A program made the translations under genes and the position numbers. The notes under the pieces were generated by a model. It was not told the DNA's origin. It was given only the letters and a program-made list of their open reading frames with translations, and did no database searches. A stretch of DNA of 48,876 nucleotides from Parabacteroides sp. 52 (GTDB lineage Bacteria > Bacteroidota > Bacteroidia > Bacteroidales > Tannerellaceae). Position 1 is the first letter of the stretch, and each line of letters opens with the position of its first letter. The stretch lies in assembly GCF_010500925.1 (NCBI RefSeq), contig NZ_QVMG01000016.1:1-48876 (forward strand), given 5' to 3'. This document shows, in pieces, positions 1 to 9,764 of this stretch.

Positions 1-117
1 ACAGGGAAAAGCTACCTGGCTTCGGCTCTTGGATATCAAGCCTGCCTGAAAGGATACAAAGTATTATATTCTAATACTTCCCGGTTGATGGGAACACTTA
101 AAGCGGCAAAAGCTAAA
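1..117 (+). pseudogene. istB: istB fragment of an IS21-family element, truncated
   Basis: Reading frame 1 is open from the first base and gives TGKSYLASALG, the Walker A region of IstB-type AAA+ ATPases, followed by a segment ending SNTSRLMGTLKAAKAK. IstB assists the IS21 transposase IstA. The similarity stops abruptly at about base 117, where the sequence changes into the 5' end of an XRE regulator gene on the other strand. The 3' part of istB is therefore missing. The 5' part lies outside the window, so whether istA survives is unknown. Confidence 0.75.
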
Positions 118-137
118 TTTATTCTGTTTAGTTCCAT
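118..137 (-). pseudogene. 5' stub of a second XRE regulator gene (first ~6 codons)
   Basis: On the minus strand, ATG at 137 starts MELNRI, identical to the start of the intact XRE regulator at 7957. The similarity continues upstream through the leader and a decayed -7 box at 175-182 (TATATTCG versus TATATTTG in the intact copy). After about six codons the sequence joins the istB fragment. This is a truncated paralogue or an old duplicate of the restriction-operon regulator, cut by an IS-related rearrangement. It is too short to be functional. Confidence 0.65.
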
Positions 138-436
138 TGGATTGTTTTTCAGTGAAACATACAAAACGCACGCACGAATATACTTAAAATGTCACTTCCC
201 GATACAGGATATGTATATATCATATTATCAGCTAAATAGCATTTTTGGCGGTACAAAGCTCAAAAAACAAGTGTATAGAATGTGTTGAGAACCAATTATT
301 TAGCATTTTATCCGGTGCAAATGTACTATTTTTCTTTAATTTGCCAAGATGGCGCATGATTAATGTGTTGAAATACTGTACATTATAATAATTGAGCAAA
401 ATAATGGGCGAGGTGAAAACGGAGATTTAGACGTTT
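138..436. other. gene-free stretch left of the defence operon
   Basis: No coding region is supported here. The part nearest 137 is the leader of the truncated XRE gene. A leftward promoter-like sequence lies at 318-347. The rest is AT-rich with no recognised repeat. An open frame at 85-288 crosses the istB/XRE junction and is not a gene. Confidence 0.5.
318..347 (-). promoter_or_regulatory. Bacteroidota-type promoter reading leftward
   Basis: On the minus strand, TTGG (347-344) is followed after 18 bases by TACATTTG (325-318), which fits the Bacteroidales -33 and TAnnTTTG -7 elements. It points at the truncated XRE stub, so it may be a leftover promoter of the lost gene. Confidence 0.45.
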
Positions 437-694
437 TTATAGCTTTTCATCTGTTCCGATCACTTTATCCGCATCATTCTTCTGCTTCCTTTTTGCCTGA
501 TAATACGCAGAAATTAACTCTTGCACTTCATCCATTGTTATCTCCCCTTCTATCTGTCTTCGAGCAATTTCAACCAAGTAGTTTGAGGCCTTCAAGCCAT
601 CGACTGCTTGCAGACCAATTGCCATGCTCCAGTTAGCGGCTCTTTCTCGCTTTTCTGGGTCGGGGTGTTGGAGGTATTCTTCGAAGTTGGTCAT
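437..694 (-). CDS. small VbhA-like protein, candidate Fic-family antitoxin
   Basis: This 85-residue acidic protein is the last gene of the restriction operon and begins 11 bases after the hsdR stop. The segment ANWSMAIGLQAVDGLKASNY followed by QIEGEITMDEVQELISAYY resembles the small VbhA-type antitoxin domain that blocks Fic enzymes. That family inserts a helix with an [S/T]xxxE[G/N] motif into the Fic active site. Here the EG pair is present (QIEG), but the position expected to be Ser/Thr is Arg, so inhibition by the known mechanism is uncertain. No Fic gene adjoins it. The nearest Fic/Doc protein is the RhuM-Doc fusion at 15730-16728. The antitoxin role is inferred from family resemblance only. 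Confidence 0.55.
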   Translation of the reverse strand: MTNFEEYLQHPDPEKRERAANWSMAIGLQAVDGLKASNYLVEIARRQIEGEITMDEVQELISAYYQAKRKQKNDADKVIGTDEKL

Positions 695-705
695 TTGTTT
701 CTATA

Positions 706-3700
706 TTATAGTTGCCCTCCCACACCTTTAAACTTCTCAACAAACATTGATATCTTTTGAAAGACACTTTGTTTTTTAGTCAGATACTGCGGATTTAATG
801 GACTCATCTTTGGTAAAATAGCATTTAGTTCTGTTCCGTTTTCGCTTGCAAACTCCCGCTTTAAAGAAGTTGTGATGTAACGCTTTGCCGCTTCCTCATT
901 CAAACTTTCTTCTGTAATTAGTTGCCCCGCCTCTTCTTTTTGTTTGCGTTGGGCATATTCGAAGAATGAATCTATTATATTAGCTTTATCTTGAATGACA
1001 TCAAGGTTTGTATTGTTAATAAAATCAACGACTAAGCTCTCTTTTGCTCTATTTCCAATACTTGCGCGAATAATCCTACGAATTTCTTCTATCAATGAAA
1101 CTTTATCTTTGGTCTTTTTATTATGCTCAAAAATAAGTTCAAGAATATAATCAAGGTTTATTTCTTGAGATTTAAGCAGATCTACTTCAAAGACTACATC
1201 ATCCCAGTCGATTGTCGATTCTTCCGCTTCTTTACTGCTTTTCTCTCGTCTCAACCAATCACGTATATCATTGTATGTTGACCGATAATCCTGAACAGTT
1301 CGATTTGGCAACAATTCTATTTCTTGCATCGTGGCAATATCATCATCTGTCACATAATGAGTCTCTTTAAATGTTTCGATAGCTGCAGGGTCGTTTATGT
1401 CTATTTCTTGGAGTGCTTTGAGATTTGTAAATTCATCATAGTTCTGCAAGATGTTTTCTACACGCAAATACTCTCCAAATAGTTTTGAAAATTCCTTTTT
1501 GTCTTTCTCTGTAACGATTTCATCCGGATTTGGAAACTTTTCGTTCAACTCTTTCACCACTTCAAGATAGCCTCTGCGGGCTTCTCCTGTGGCAATATCC
1601 GTAAAACCTTCCAAATATTCTTTGTAGCTCTTTTCAAGAACTACATTTCTCGTACTACTATCTCCAAACAGAGTAATCGCATCAATTGTTGCTTGCTCCA
1701 AATTCCTGAAAGTGATAATATTACCAAAAGTCTTTGTCGCATCATAAATACGGTTGGTACGTGAGTATGCTTGCATTAAACCATGATAACGCAGGTTTTT
1801 GTCAACAAACAATGTGTTAAGAGTAGGCGCGTCAAAGCCTGTAAGGAACATCCCAACAACAATTAAAAGATCAACTTCTTTACTTTTTACTCGTTTGGCA
1901 AGGTCGCGATAGTAGTTTTGAAATTCTTTACTTTCAACACCATAACTAGTCTTGAACATAACGTTATAGTCACTGATAGCCTTAGCTAAAAATTCTTTGG
2001 AGCTACTATCCATTGCAGAAGGTTCAAAGGTTTCATCAATTATCTCACCTATGGCATTTTGTTCTTCATTGGCAGCAAATGAGAAGATTGTTGCTATTTT
2101 CAGCGGTTTTTCGCTCTCTCGTTGTAAACGATTCAATTCCTCATAATAACATTTTGCAGCATCAACACTACTGACAGCAAACATAGCGTTAAACCCTTTA
2201 TTACTTCCTTGATTTCTATGGGTTTTTATCTTGAAATTATGTAAGATGTATTGAGAAATTTCTTTGATACGAGCAGGATGGAGCAAGGCTGCTTTGTTTT
2301 CTGCGGCACTTAACTTTTTCTCATCATGTTCTGATTCTATTTCCTTAAACTGAGGTCGAACATCATTGTAGTCTACTTTGAACTTCAGTACTTTCTCATC
2401 CCTAATGGCATCAGTAATTACATAAGAATGCAATTCACGACCAAATACACTTGTCGTAGTTTCTGCTCCCAAAGCATTTTCAGGGAATATGGGTGTTCCG
2501 GTAAAACCGAATTGATAGAACTTCTTAAACTTTTTCTTCAGATTTTTCTGGGCTTCGCCAAACTGAGAGCGATGGGCTTCGTCAAAGATGAAGACTACTT
2601 GCTTTTGATAAATGGGTAAATCACCCTCACTTTTCATCAGGTTATTCAGCTTCTGAATAGTTGTAACAATAATCTTATTGTCGTCTTTTTCAATATTTCT
2701 TTTTAAGCCCGCTGTACTATCCGACCCGTTTACGCTATCCGGAGAAAATCGTTGGTATTCCTTCATCGTTTGAAAGTCGAGATCCTTCCGGTCGACTACA
2801 AAAAATACTTTATCAATAAACTCAAGCTGTGTTGCTAATCTAGCAGCTTTAAAACTGGTGAGGGTTTTACCCGACCCCGTAGTATGCCATATATATCCGC
2901 CACCTTCTGCTTTCGACCATTTTTTTGATTGATACGAGCTTTTTATTTTCCATAAGATTCTCTCTGTTGCTGCAATCTGGTAGGGTCTCATGATAAGAAG
3001 TGTATCACTTGTATCAAAGACAGAGTAGGTAAGTAGCACATTTAAAAGAGTATTTTTCTGGAAAAATGTAGCCGTAAAGTCTTTCAAATCTTTGATTAGC
3101 GTATTATCCGCTTTTGCCCAATTCATAGTAAAGTCGAAGCTGTTTTTATCTCGCTTTACTGTGTTGGCAAAATAACGGCTGTCCGTACCGTTTGAGATAA
3201 CAAAAATCTGTAGATATTTAAAGAGTGAGTTTTCGCTATTAAAACTCTCTTTGGTATAGCGATGCACCTGATTAAATGCTTCCCTGATAGCAACCCCGCG
3301 TTTTTTAAGTTCTACTTGAATCATAGGCAAGCCATTGACCAGTATAGTAACATCATAACGATTAGCATACATTCCTTCTTGTTCGAATTGCGAGATCACC
3401 TGCACCTTGTTCCGGGCAATATTCTTTTTATCTACTAAGTAGATGTTTTGGATATGCCCATCATCAAAAACAAAATCGTAGATATAATTATCGTGTATTT
3501 TCCTTGTTTTTTCAACAAGGTTGTCACTCGGTTTATCTAAATACTCTTCCACATAACGAGCCCATTCGCTATCCGTAAACTCCATGTTATTGAGAGTCTG
3601 AAGCTGTGTCCTTACATTGGCGAGCATAGCTCTGGCTGTAGTGAGGTTGGATGGATTTTCATAGCCTTGACTGATTAAGTCTCGTATAAATTCACGTTCA

Positions 3701-3813
3701 AGAGCTGACTCCGTTTGATAGACAACGGGCGGTTCACTTACCATTGAATACTTGTTATATTCATCCAGAACAATAAAATTGTTCGATTCTGCTATGGTTC
3801 TATATTGCTGCAT
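706..3813 (-). CDS. hsdR: type I restriction endonuclease subunit R (type IC, EcoR124I-like)
   Basis: The 1035-residue protein is the DNA-translocating and cleaving subunit of the R2M2S1 restriction complex. The PD-(D/E)xK nuclease residues are D154 and E168-L-K170. The SF2 motor follows, with Walker A TTGSGKT at 311-317 and DEAH at 411-414. These positions lie within a few residues of those in EcoR124I (about 1038 residues), which supports assignment to the type IC branch. The start ATG lies inside the end of prrC (14-base overlap), so the two genes are probably translationally coupled. All key motifs are intact and there is no frameshift, so the subunit should be active. Confidence 0.95.
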   Translation of the reverse strand: MQQYRTIAESNNFIVLDEYNKYSMVSEPPVVYQTESALEREFIRDLISQGYENPSNLTTARAMLANVRTQLQTLNNMEFTDSEWARYVEEYLDKPSDNLVEKTRKIHDNYIYDFVFDDGHIQNIYLVDKKNIARNKVQVISQFEQEGMYANRYDVTILVNGLPMIQVELKKRGVAIREAFNQVHRYTKESFNSENSLFKYLQIFVISNGTDSRYFANTVKRDKNSFDFTMNWAKADNTLIKDLKDFTATFFQKNTLLNVLLTYSVFDTSDTLLIMRPYQIAATERILWKIKSSYQSKKWSKAEGGGYIWHTTGSGKTLTSFKAARLATQLEFIDKVFFVVDRKDLDFQTMKEYQRFSPDSVNGSDSTAGLKRNIEKDDNKIIVTTIQKLNNLMKSEGDLPIYQKQVVFIFDEAHRSQFGEAQKNLKKKFKKFYQFGFTGTPIFPENALGAETTTSVFGRELHSYVITDAIRDEKVLKFKVDYNDVRPQFKEIESEHDEKKLSAAENKAALLHPARIKEISQYILHNFKIKTHRNQGSNKGFNAMFAVSSVDAAKCYYEELNRLQRESEKPLKIATIFSFAANEEQNAIGEIIDETFEPSAMDSSSKEFLAKAISDYNVMFKTSYGVESKEFQNYYRDLAKRVKSKEVDLLIVVGMFLTGFDAPTLNTLFVDKNLRYHGLMQAYSRTNRIYDATKTFGNIITFRNLEQATIDAITLFGDSSTRNVVLEKSYKEYLEGFTDIATGEARRGYLEVVKELNEKFPNPDEIVTEKDKKEFSKLFGEYLRVENILQNYDEFTNLKALQEIDINDPAAIETFKETHYVTDDDIATMQEIELLPNRTVQDYRSTYNDIRDWLRREKSSKEAEESTIDWDDVVFEVDLLKSQEINLDYILELIFEHNKKTKDKVSLIEEIRRIIRASIGNRAKESLVVDFINNTNLDVIQDKANIIDSFFEYAQRKQKEEAGQLITEESLNEEAAKRYITTSLKREFASENGTELNAILPKMSPLNPQYLTKKQSVFQKISMFVEKFKGVGGQL

Positions 3814-4966
3814 TTCCTTCAGTTTCGTTATTGTTAATACTTGATCTAAAATGATATGTGGGTATTATTAGGTCATTTACTAAGTACCTTAATACTCTTT
3901 TGTCATTTTCTTCTATAATAGAACTCTCTTCACCATGATGTTTAGAATGACTGGAGAGATTAAGTATTCGACGATAATATGCACTACGTGCTTCTTGTGG
4001 CAAGAGTTCTTCCCAATTAGTGTATCCGAGAAACGTAGATGTTTTTTCTAAGATATTGCGAAGAAAATTAAAGTGATACTTTTGAATATCGCCAGACACC
4101 ATTACCTTTTCTAATTCAGATAAAAGAAAAAGATGATAAGAAAATGGAGAGTCCTTAGAGTCTTCAAGCGAAAAAGTTCCGTCGTTCAACTTTTCCAATC
4201 TCCATTTTTTTGAATGTTTCACCTTATAACCATAACGTGAGTCAGCATTGTTAAACTCATTAAATAGCACATTGTAAAACAGAGGATTATGCGTTGTTAT
4301 AATGAACTCTAAATTAGATTGGCTTGATTTGATTAATCCGGCTATATTTACAGCCAACTCAATTAAATGATTATCGTCTAATGAACTTACAGGGTCATCT
4401 ATAAAAACGTATTTCAAGTCATTAAATTGATCGGTCTCGCGCTCTTCGATCTCTGCTACATTTAATACACTAATAATTTGCTCCAAAAAACTATAAAAAA
4501 CACTCCATATAAAACAACTTTCCTCGCCCTTAGATATTTTTATATTTCCAGGATGTTCATCATTTCCACGTTCAAAAGAAAAACGAACCTCAGAGAAATC
4601 TTCACTGAAAAGAGGCGTTAATCTGTCGCTGGTATAATATTGGAAGTTCGCAACAATATTTGGCTCCTGCCCTTGATCCTCAAGTACCCATTTGGTAAAA
4701 CTGTTTGGTTGTATTTTTAGTTTTCTGTCTGCGTCTGCATCCAAGTCATTATCCCAATAAAATAGATCTTCGGTAAAGGCGTTATAGTAAAGCATTTTGA
4801 TTCCTGATTCATTCTCGCCTTCTGCATCTGCATCTTTTGGGGATATCAATTCTTTAAATTCACGCGACAATCGTGTTTTTCCTGTGCCATTAAAGGCGTA
4901 AATTAATTGAACTTTCTTATTAGCATCTTTAAGAGTTTGTGCTATTTCTGTTAATGACTGTCCCAT
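3800..4966 (-). CDS. prrC: PrrC-type anticodon nuclease (tRNA-Lys-specific ribonuclease)
   Basis: In E. coli, PrrC is held inactive by the EcoprrI restriction enzyme and is released by the phage T4 Stp peptide. It then cuts tRNA-Lys 5' to the wobble base. This 388-residue protein shows the family's ABC-ATPase half: Walker A in [13 protein letters not shown] (23-35), signature SKGEES (145-150), Walker B and D-loop [14 protein letters not shown] (187-200), and H-loop [12 protein letters not shown] (223-234). The C-terminal nuclease half keeps the triad R303, E307 and H340, matching R320, E324 and H356 of E. coli PrrC as I recall that sequence. Its place between hsdS and hsdR is the same as in the prr locus. 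It starts one base after the hsdS stop and overlaps hsdR. The protein appears complete and catalytically competent. Confidence 0.93.
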   Translation of the reverse strand: MGQSLTEIAQTLKDANKKVQLIYAFNGTGKTRLSREFKELISPKDADAEGENESGIKMLYYNAFTEDLFYWDNDLDADADRKLKIQPNSFTKWVLEDQGQEPNIVANFQYYTSDRLTPLFSEDFSEVRFSFERGNDEHPGNIKISKGEESCFIWSVFYSFLEQIISVLNVAEIEERETDQFNDLKYVFIDDPVSSLDDNHLIELAVNIAGLIKSSQSNLEFIITTHNPLFYNVLFNEFNNADSRYGYKVKHSKKWRLEKLNDGTFSLEDSKDSPFSYHLFLLSELEKVMVSGDIQKYHFNFLRNILEKTSTFLGYTNWEELLPQEARSAYYRRILNLSSHSKHHGEESSIIEENDKRVLRYLVNDLIIPTYHFRSSINNNETEGNAAI

Positions 4967-4967
4967 A

Positions 4968-6146
4968 TTATGCCTTTAAATTATCTTTGGGAAATGTTAG
5001 TAACATGTCTCGGTAATATTCATACTGCTTGTTTCGTAACTCTATCTCTTTAGGAAGACCTTCGCTTATTGAAGTAGTCAGCGTGTCGAATTTGTCAAGA
5101 ATGAAAACAATACGCTCTTGTTCTTCTGGTGAAGGGACAGGAATTACTGCCGTACTTAAACCTTTAGCGTGAATTGCAGAAATTTTACCTGAAGATATAT
5201 GTTTCTTAATTTGATCATGGAAACGTTTAGTGCGTGTAAAATAAGCGACATATTTAGGGTTTAACGGGCTTCTGTACGAGAAACAGGCATCATGGATAAT
5301 AACACCTTTATCACCTAACCAAGCTGTTCCCTTTCCAAGATCTTCAATTGTCTCACCAGCTGCAACAATTACAACATCTCCCTTTTCTGCAACTCTCAAT
5401 TTTTTAGTTTCAACTAACACTTCACTAAGAAATGATTTGCTTTCGTTTGCCCAAGTACCATAATGAGTATACATTTCACCATAATGTATGCAAGGAACAC
5501 CCTCTAAAATCATATTGTTCCTTACGAATCGTTTGCCTCTTTGAAACTCTCCAATTTCTCCTAATGGTATCTGCTCAACTTTTTCCTCATCAAAATTGAA
5601 AAATTCTTCTCTATAATAATTATACTGTTTTTTACGAGCTGTAAGCTCTGCTGTAAGCTCTGCTGTAAGCTCTGCTGTAAGCTCTGTAAAAGTATCGAGA
5701 ATACGAACGATTTCTTTTTGGATTTTGAGAGGTGGAATGGGGATATTAAAACGTGCTACATCTTTTGCATATACGTGAGGCACACCACCACCAGATTTTA
5801 AGTCATGAACTTTATCTTGAATATTTAGTAAAAAATGATAAACATAACGTGACAAAGCTTGTGATTCATCTGCTTTAATCGAAAAGGCATCTCCCACGAA
5901 AATTGGTTCATTCCAATACATTACAAAACCAGCATATGCACCAGACCCAGCAACTGTAATTGTTTCACCTTTGCGATTAAACTGGTCAATATAATATGCA
6001 GGCTGTTGTCCACCAGAAATAACGGGATATTGACCTTCATTTGAAGTACTCTTAGTAATCGAAGTGCCTCGTTTTAACTCTGCAACTTCTCCCAACTTCT
6101 TCCATTTCACCTCAACCCCCTCTAACAATTTCTCTATGTACCTCAT
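4968..6146 (-). CDS. hsdS: type I restriction-modification specificity subunit S
   Basis: The 392-residue protein recognises the DNA target for both methylation and cleavage. It has two target-recognition domains (about 14-150 and 192-345), each followed by a conserved helical region ending in the [10 protein letters not shown] or [10 protein letters not shown] type sequence. Between them lie three tandem TAEL tetrapeptides. In the EcoR124 family the number of TAEL repeats sets the length of the non-specific spacer in the bipartite target: two repeats give 6 bp and three give 7 bp. The start overlaps the hsdM stop by four bases (ATGA). No predicted target sequence can be given from the protein alone. 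Confidence 0.95.
   Translation of the reverse strand: MRYIEKLLEGVEVKWKKLGEVAELKRGTSITKSTSNEGQYPVISGGQQPAYYIDQFNRKGETITVAGSGAYAGFVMYWNEPIFVGDAFSIKADESQALSRYVYHFLLNIQDKVHDLKSGGGVPHVYAKDVARFNIPIPPLKIQKEIVRILDTFTELTAELTAELTAELTARKKQYNYYREEFFNFDEEKVEQIPLGEIGEFQRGKRFVRNNMILEGVPCIHYGEMYTHYGTWANESKSFLSEVLVETKKLRVAEKGDVVIVAAGETIEDLGKGTAWLGDKGVIIHDACFSYRSPLNPKYVAYFTRTKRFHDQIKKHISSGKISAIHAKGLSTAVIPVPSPEEQERIVFILDKFDTLTTSISEGLPKEIELRNKQYEYYRDMLLTFPKDNLKA
5641..5686 (-). repeat. 12-bp tandem repeat encoding TAEL in hsdS
   Basis: The 12-bp unit gtaagctctgct (plus strand) occurs three times exactly (5641, 5653, 5665), followed by a 10-base partial copy from 5677. It lies in the central spacer of hsdS. A change of one unit stays in frame, so slippage would change the length of the central spacer, and by analogy with EcoR124I/II the spacing of the DNA target, without inactivating the protein. 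Confidence 0.95.
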
Positions 6147-7690
6147 GCTTCAATCTCCTTTATTATAGCATCAATATCAGCACGGAGCGTGTTTATTTTG
6201 GCTACGTTTTTTTCTATCTCTGCATTCAGTTGGACAATATCTACTTTCTCACGCATATCCTTCGCTTCCACATAGGAGCTAACGGAGAGGTTGTAATCGT
6301 TTTCAGCAATCAGTTTGTTGTCAATAGATTTTGCCACATGCTCAATATCCTCTTTGCGGTCGAACAACTTCATAATCTTTTCAATGTGTTTATCTTCAAG
6401 CACATTATTATTGGTTACCTTCTTGAAAAAATCTTCACCGCTTGCGTCTATAAACTGGGTTGTATTCTCGGTTTTATGTTTGGAAAGCACCAGAATATTT
6501 ACTGCAATTGAAGTCCCATAGAATAAGTTTGGAGCTAAAGAAATTACAGTCTCTACAAAGTTATTATCTACCAAGTACTTTCTAATCTTCTGTTCGGCTC
6601 CACCACGATAAAAGATACCAGGAAAACAGACAATAGCCGCCCTACCTTTACTTGAAAGATAACTCAGTGCATGCAATACAAAGGCAAAATCAGCCTTTGA
6701 TTTAGGAGCAAGCACACCGGCGGGGGCAAAACGGTCATCATTAATCAGCGTGGGATCATCCGAACCAATCCAGTTTACCGAATAAGGCGGATTGGAAACG
6801 ATTGCGTCGAAAGGTTTTTCATCACCAAAGTGAGGATCTCTCAGCGTATCACCAAGCGCAATATTAAACTTGTCGTAGTTGATGTTGTGCAAAAACATAT
6901 TCATACGAGCTAGGTTATAAGTGGTATGGTTTATTTCCTGACCCCAAAAACCTTCTTCAATAATATGATTGTCAAAGTGTTTTTTGGCTTGTAAAAGCAA
7001 GGAGCCCGAACCGGCAGCAGGGTCATAAATCTTATTCACGCTTGTCTGTTTGTGCATCGCAAGCTGTGCAATGAGCTTGGAAACGTGTTGCGGCGTAAAA
7101 AACTCACCTCCCGATTTCCCTGCGTTAGCGGCATAATTAGAGATGAGAAATTCGTATGCATCGCCAAACAGGTCTATCTGGTTATCCTCGAAATTTCCAA
7201 AATTGAGTTCTTCCACACCCTTCAATACGGCTGCTAAACGACTGTTTTTGTTTTCAACGGTATTGCCAAGTCTTGTGCTGGTGGTGTCAAAGTCGGCAAA
7301 CAATCCCTTTATATCTTCTTCGGAAGGATAACCATTTGCAGAACTTTCAATTGCGTCAAAAATAGCTTTTAAGTCTGTATTAAGATTGGGGTTGGTATTG
7401 GCGGTTTTGGCTATGTTTACAAAAAGTTGACTAGGATAGATAAAATATCCTTTAGTCTTGACGGCGTCATCTTTTATTTCTGGTGTTATTACATCATCGG
7501 ATAAGTTTGCATAGCCAATACTGTCATCACCACCTTCAATGTAATTAGTGAAATTTTCACTAATAAAACGATAGAAGAGTGCTCCCAATACAAACTGTTT
7601 AAAATCCCATCCATCTACAGCCCCACGTACTTCGTTGGCTATTTTCCATATTTTGTTTTGCAATTCAGCTTTTTGATCTATGCTTGTCAT
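6143..7690 (-). CDS. hsdM: type I restriction-modification N6-adenine methyltransferase subunit M
   Basis: The 515-residue protein methylates adenine in the target chosen by HsdS and forms the core of the restriction complex. The N-terminal helical domain contains [17 protein letters not shown] (28-44). The methyltransferase fold has GEFFTP (195-200), the SAM-binding motif DPAAGSG (223-229) and the catalytic motif NPPY (300-303). The length matches HsdM of the type IC family. It overlaps hsdS by four bases and follows the XRE regulator by 51 bases, so these genes probably form one operon. All motifs are intact. Confidence 0.96.
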   Translation of the reverse strand: MTSIDQKAELQNKIWKIANEVRGAVDGWDFKQFVLGALFYRFISENFTNYIEGGDDSIGYANLSDDVITPEIKDDAVKTKGYFIYPSQLFVNIAKTANTNPNLNTDLKAIFDAIESSANGYPSEEDIKGLFADFDTTSTRLGNTVENKNSRLAAVLKGVEELNFGNFEDNQIDLFGDAYEFLISNYAANAGKSGGEFFTPQHVSKLIAQLAMHKQTSVNKIYDPAAGSGSLLLQAKKHFDNHIIEEGFWGQEINHTTYNLARMNMFLHNINYDKFNIALGDTLRDPHFGDEKPFDAIVSNPPYSVNWIGSDDPTLINDDRFAPAGVLAPKSKADFAFVLHALSYLSSKGRAAIVCFPGIFYRGGAEQKIRKYLVDNNFVETVISLAPNLFYGTSIAVNILVLSKHKTENTTQFIDASGEDFFKKVTNNNVLEDKHIEKIMKLFDRKEDIEHVAKSIDNKLIAENDYNLSVSSYVEAKDMREKVDIVQLNAEIEKNVAKINTLRADIDAIIKEIEA

Positions 7691-7741
7691 TCTTATATTT
7701 GTTTGTAAACCTTTTGATTTTACTTGTCTTTTTATCTCCTT

Positions 7742-7957
7742 TCAGACATTGTTATTGTTATATGAACGACTTTTAATCAATTCTATCATATCAACTTGTA
7801 ATATTTCTGCAATTTGGTTCAACACTTCCAAACTCGGTTGCTTTCGATTACACGCATAGGCATTAATCGAACTGAAACTTTTGCCCAGTTTTTCGGCAAG
7901 CCAAGTTTGCTTAATTCCTTTTTCATCAAGTATTTCCTTTATTCTATTTAGCTCCAT
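7742..7957 (-). CDS. XRE-family HTH regulator of the restriction operon
   Basis: The 71-residue protein is a single HTH_3 domain (KQTWLAEKLGKSFSSINAYA, then a second helix pair). It resembles small controller or repressor proteins placed ahead of restriction operons. An open frame extends to 7999, but the ATG at 7957 is the better start. The longer version would begin inside the -7 box at 7997-8004. In addition, the truncated copy at 118-137 keeps MELNRI while its upstream sequence differs by a 2-base indel that would break the longer frame. It probably delays or balances expression of hsdM, hsdS, prrC and hsdR. The target operator was not identified. Confidence 0.85.
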   Translation of the reverse strand: MELNRIKEILDEKGIKQTWLAEKLGKSFSSINAYACNRKQPSLEVLNQIAEILQVDMIELIKSRSYNNNNV

Positions 7958-7996
7958 TAGATTGTTTTTCTTAGTGAAATATACAAATTGCTCGCA

Positions 7997-8004
7997 CAAA
8001 TATA
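7997..8004 (-). promoter_or_regulatory. -7 element of the XRE-hsd operon promoter
   Basis: On the minus strand the sequence is TATATTTG, a match to the Bacteroidales TAnnTTTG -7 element, about 40 bases ahead of the XRE start codon. The -33 element is weak (TTTT in place of TTTG). The corresponding position in the truncated duplicate at 175-182 reads TATATTCG. Confidence 0.6.
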
Positions 8005-8026
8005 GTGATTTATTTGCGATAAAAAT

Positions 8027-8053
8027 AAAGCAAGGACAAATATCCTCGCTTTA
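8027..8053 (-). terminator. probable terminator of the mobilization operon
   Basis: On the minus strand, AAAGCGAGGAT pairs with the following TCCTTGCTTT around a short loop, and TTTTTA comes next. It lies between the 184-residue membrane-protein gene and the XRE promoter, so it would separate mobilization transcription from the defence operon. Confidence 0.6.
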
Positions 8054-8251
8054 TCTATTCTCTTTTTCAGGCTGTTACTTGTTTTTCTTCAATTTGCAAT
8101 TTCATGTAACACTCTTTATTATTCGTTAATCGCCCAATGACCACTATAGCCGTTCCCAATATAGGCAATGTTCTGTTATTTTCTCTTGAGGGCCTTGAGG
8201 TCCACCTTGGGGTTCACTTGTTTTTTTATAGGACCAAATTCTTAAGAACAA

Positions 8252-8806
8252 CTATTTATTTTGCTTCAAATTCTCCGCGTCGCGTCTTAGTCGTTCAGCT
8301 TCTTGCTCTTTTAACCTCGCTTGCTCCAAACGCTTGGCTTCTTCCAATACTGCTTTCTCATGTTGTTCTACTTGCTTTCGGATAACTTTTACACTATCTC
8401 GCTTATAATCAAAGATAATTTCCAAATTCCCTATTCCATCCGGCGTTATTTCTCCTTGCATCTTAACATAGCGATATTTCAGGTCGTTATCTTTATAAGA
8501 GGCAATTCCCTCTCGCTGGTAGTATATCACAAACATACACACAAGCAAGGCGATACCCATACCGATTACACTAAAGAAAATTTTGTTCGAGCCAATACTG
8601 AATGTATGGTGGCACTCAGTCTTCACAGGTTTGCGAACCTCGTCTATTGCTTCTTGTAACTTATCAGTTAGCTCACTGATTGCAGATAAGTCTGGCAACT
8701 CTATTTCGGGTTGAACAACGGTAGGAATATTATCGTTCCCCTTTTTAATCAATTTCTTGATTTCTTCAAAAAGCGTGTACACTTCGTTTATCTCTATATT
8801 TTTCAT
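8252..8806 (-). CDS. single-TM protein of the mobilization operon, function unknown
   Basis: The 184-residue protein has an N-terminal helical region, one membrane segment at about 76-95 (FFSVIGMGIALLVCMFVIYY), and a long charged C-terminal helix rich in Glu, Arg, Lys and Gln (about 130-180) that is likely coiled coil. It follows the relaxase gene by 28 bases, so it is probably part of the same transcript. Small membrane proteins are often found after the relaxase in Bacteroidales mobilizable elements. A role in docking the relaxosome to a helper transfer system is plausible but not shown. Confidence 0.75.
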   Translation of the reverse strand: MKNIEINEVYTLFEEIKKLIKKGNDNIPTVVQPEIELPDLSAISELTDKLQEAIDEVRKPVKTECHHTFSIGSNKIFFSVIGMGIALLVCMFVIYYQREGIASYKDNDLKYRYVKMQGEITPDGIGNLEIIFDYKRDSVKVIRKQVEQHEKAVLEEAKRLEQARLKEQEAERLRRDAENLKQNK

Positions 8807-8834
8807 GATCTTACTGTTTAATTTGTTAATACAT

Positions 8835-9764
8835 TTACATTTGTCGTCCGAACTTTCGTCTCGGTTTCTTCTTTAATCGCTGTTGGCGAAGATATTCGGC
8901 TTCATTCTCATCGAAGCCGCTTCCAGGCTGAATATCAAACAATCCACCCAAAGCAGAACCGACTGATCCGATTGTTGATATAACGGCATTACTGGTAGAG
9001 TGAGATTGTTCCTGACTTTGACTTACCGACTGACTACGGGCGTTTTGTCCCAACTGATAATCAATTTTCGAATAACTAAACATCTTATCCACTTTAGAAC
9101 CATTGAACAAATAACCATTCTTCTCAAACCGGACTCCCTGCACTTCATCGGAATTCCCTTTGGTCTTGAATTCGGTTTTTACCCCTTCTTTTTGCAGTTC
9201 ATTCGTTAATTGTTGCCAGTTCTTGCATTTTGGCACCAATGTTTTGAGAGAATTGTATATCTCGTATTTGGTCTTATCCGGCTCTTTCAAGCGGTGTTCT
9301 TTTACGTTCTCTTTGCCGGTGGCGAAGTATAAACCATATTTCTCAGTCAGTTCCTTGCAGATCTTCTCACTTCGGAAACGGTCGTTGCTATCTGTAATCG
9401 TCTTGCCATTATTATCCACCCGGTTATAAACCAAATGGATATGCGGATGTTCCTTGTCGAAATGCCTCGCAATGATATACTGTGTGTTCACTATACCCAT
9501 TTGTTTCATATAGTCGTAAGCAATCCGTCCCATCAGTTGATTAGATAGATTATCTTTATCTTGTGCGGAAAAATCCAGCGAGATATGACAAACCGGTTTT
9601 GATACACGGCTATTCAGGCTTGCTTGGGTCACGAAACTCTGAACGATGGAAGCTTTGCTCTTCACTCGAAGCCCGTCAAAATCGACAATCTCCGTATTCT
9701 TCTGTTTGTCCAGAATGTAATTGACCACACCCTTGAACGCTTTACCCTTTACTATTTTTGCCAT
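8835..9764 (-). CDS. mobB: relaxase / mobilization nuclease (MobP-like, PF03432 type)
   Basis: The relaxase nicks oriT and carries the DNA strand during mobilization. This protein of about 309 residues shows the family's histidine triad in HFDKEHPHIHLVYNRV and an N-terminal Tyr-containing segment (VVNYILDK) likely to hold the catalytic tyrosine. The C-terminal tail is Gln/Ser-rich and ends in a basic stretch. The chosen start is MAKIVKGKAF at 9764; upstream in-frame ATGs at 9767 and 9773 are possible. The gene overlaps mobC, so coupled translation is likely. Confidence 0.9.
   Translation of the reverse strand: MAKIVKGKAFKGVVNYILDKQKNTEIVDFDGLRVKSKASIVQSFVTQASLNSRVSKPVCHISLDFSAQDKDNLSNQLMGRIAYDYMKQMGIVNTQYIIARHFDKEHPHIHLVYNRVDNNGKTITDSNDRFRSEKICKELTEKYGLYFATGKENVKEHRLKEPDKTKYEIYNSLKTLVPKCKNWQQLTNELQKEGVKTEFKTKGNSDEVQGVRFEKNGYLFNGSKVDKMFSYSKIDYQLGQNARSQSVSQSQEQSHSTSNAVISTIGSVGSALGGLFDIQPGSGFDENEAEYLRQQRLKKKPRRKFGRQM

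Noticed and set aside
85..288. 67-residue plus-strand open frame at the left edge
   Set aside because: Its start is inside the istB fragment and it crosses the junction into the reversed XRE leader, so it is a chance chimera and not a gene.
310..326. Possible left attachment-site repeat of the mnmE 3' end
   Set aside because: ccggtgcaaatgt versus ccgatacaaaagt agrees at about 10 of 13 bases only, and the same bases are better explained by a leftward TAnnTTTG promoter.
7958..7999. N-terminal extension of the XRE regulator
   Set aside because: It would start inside the -7 promoter box, and the matching region of the truncated copy has a 2-base indel that breaks the frame.
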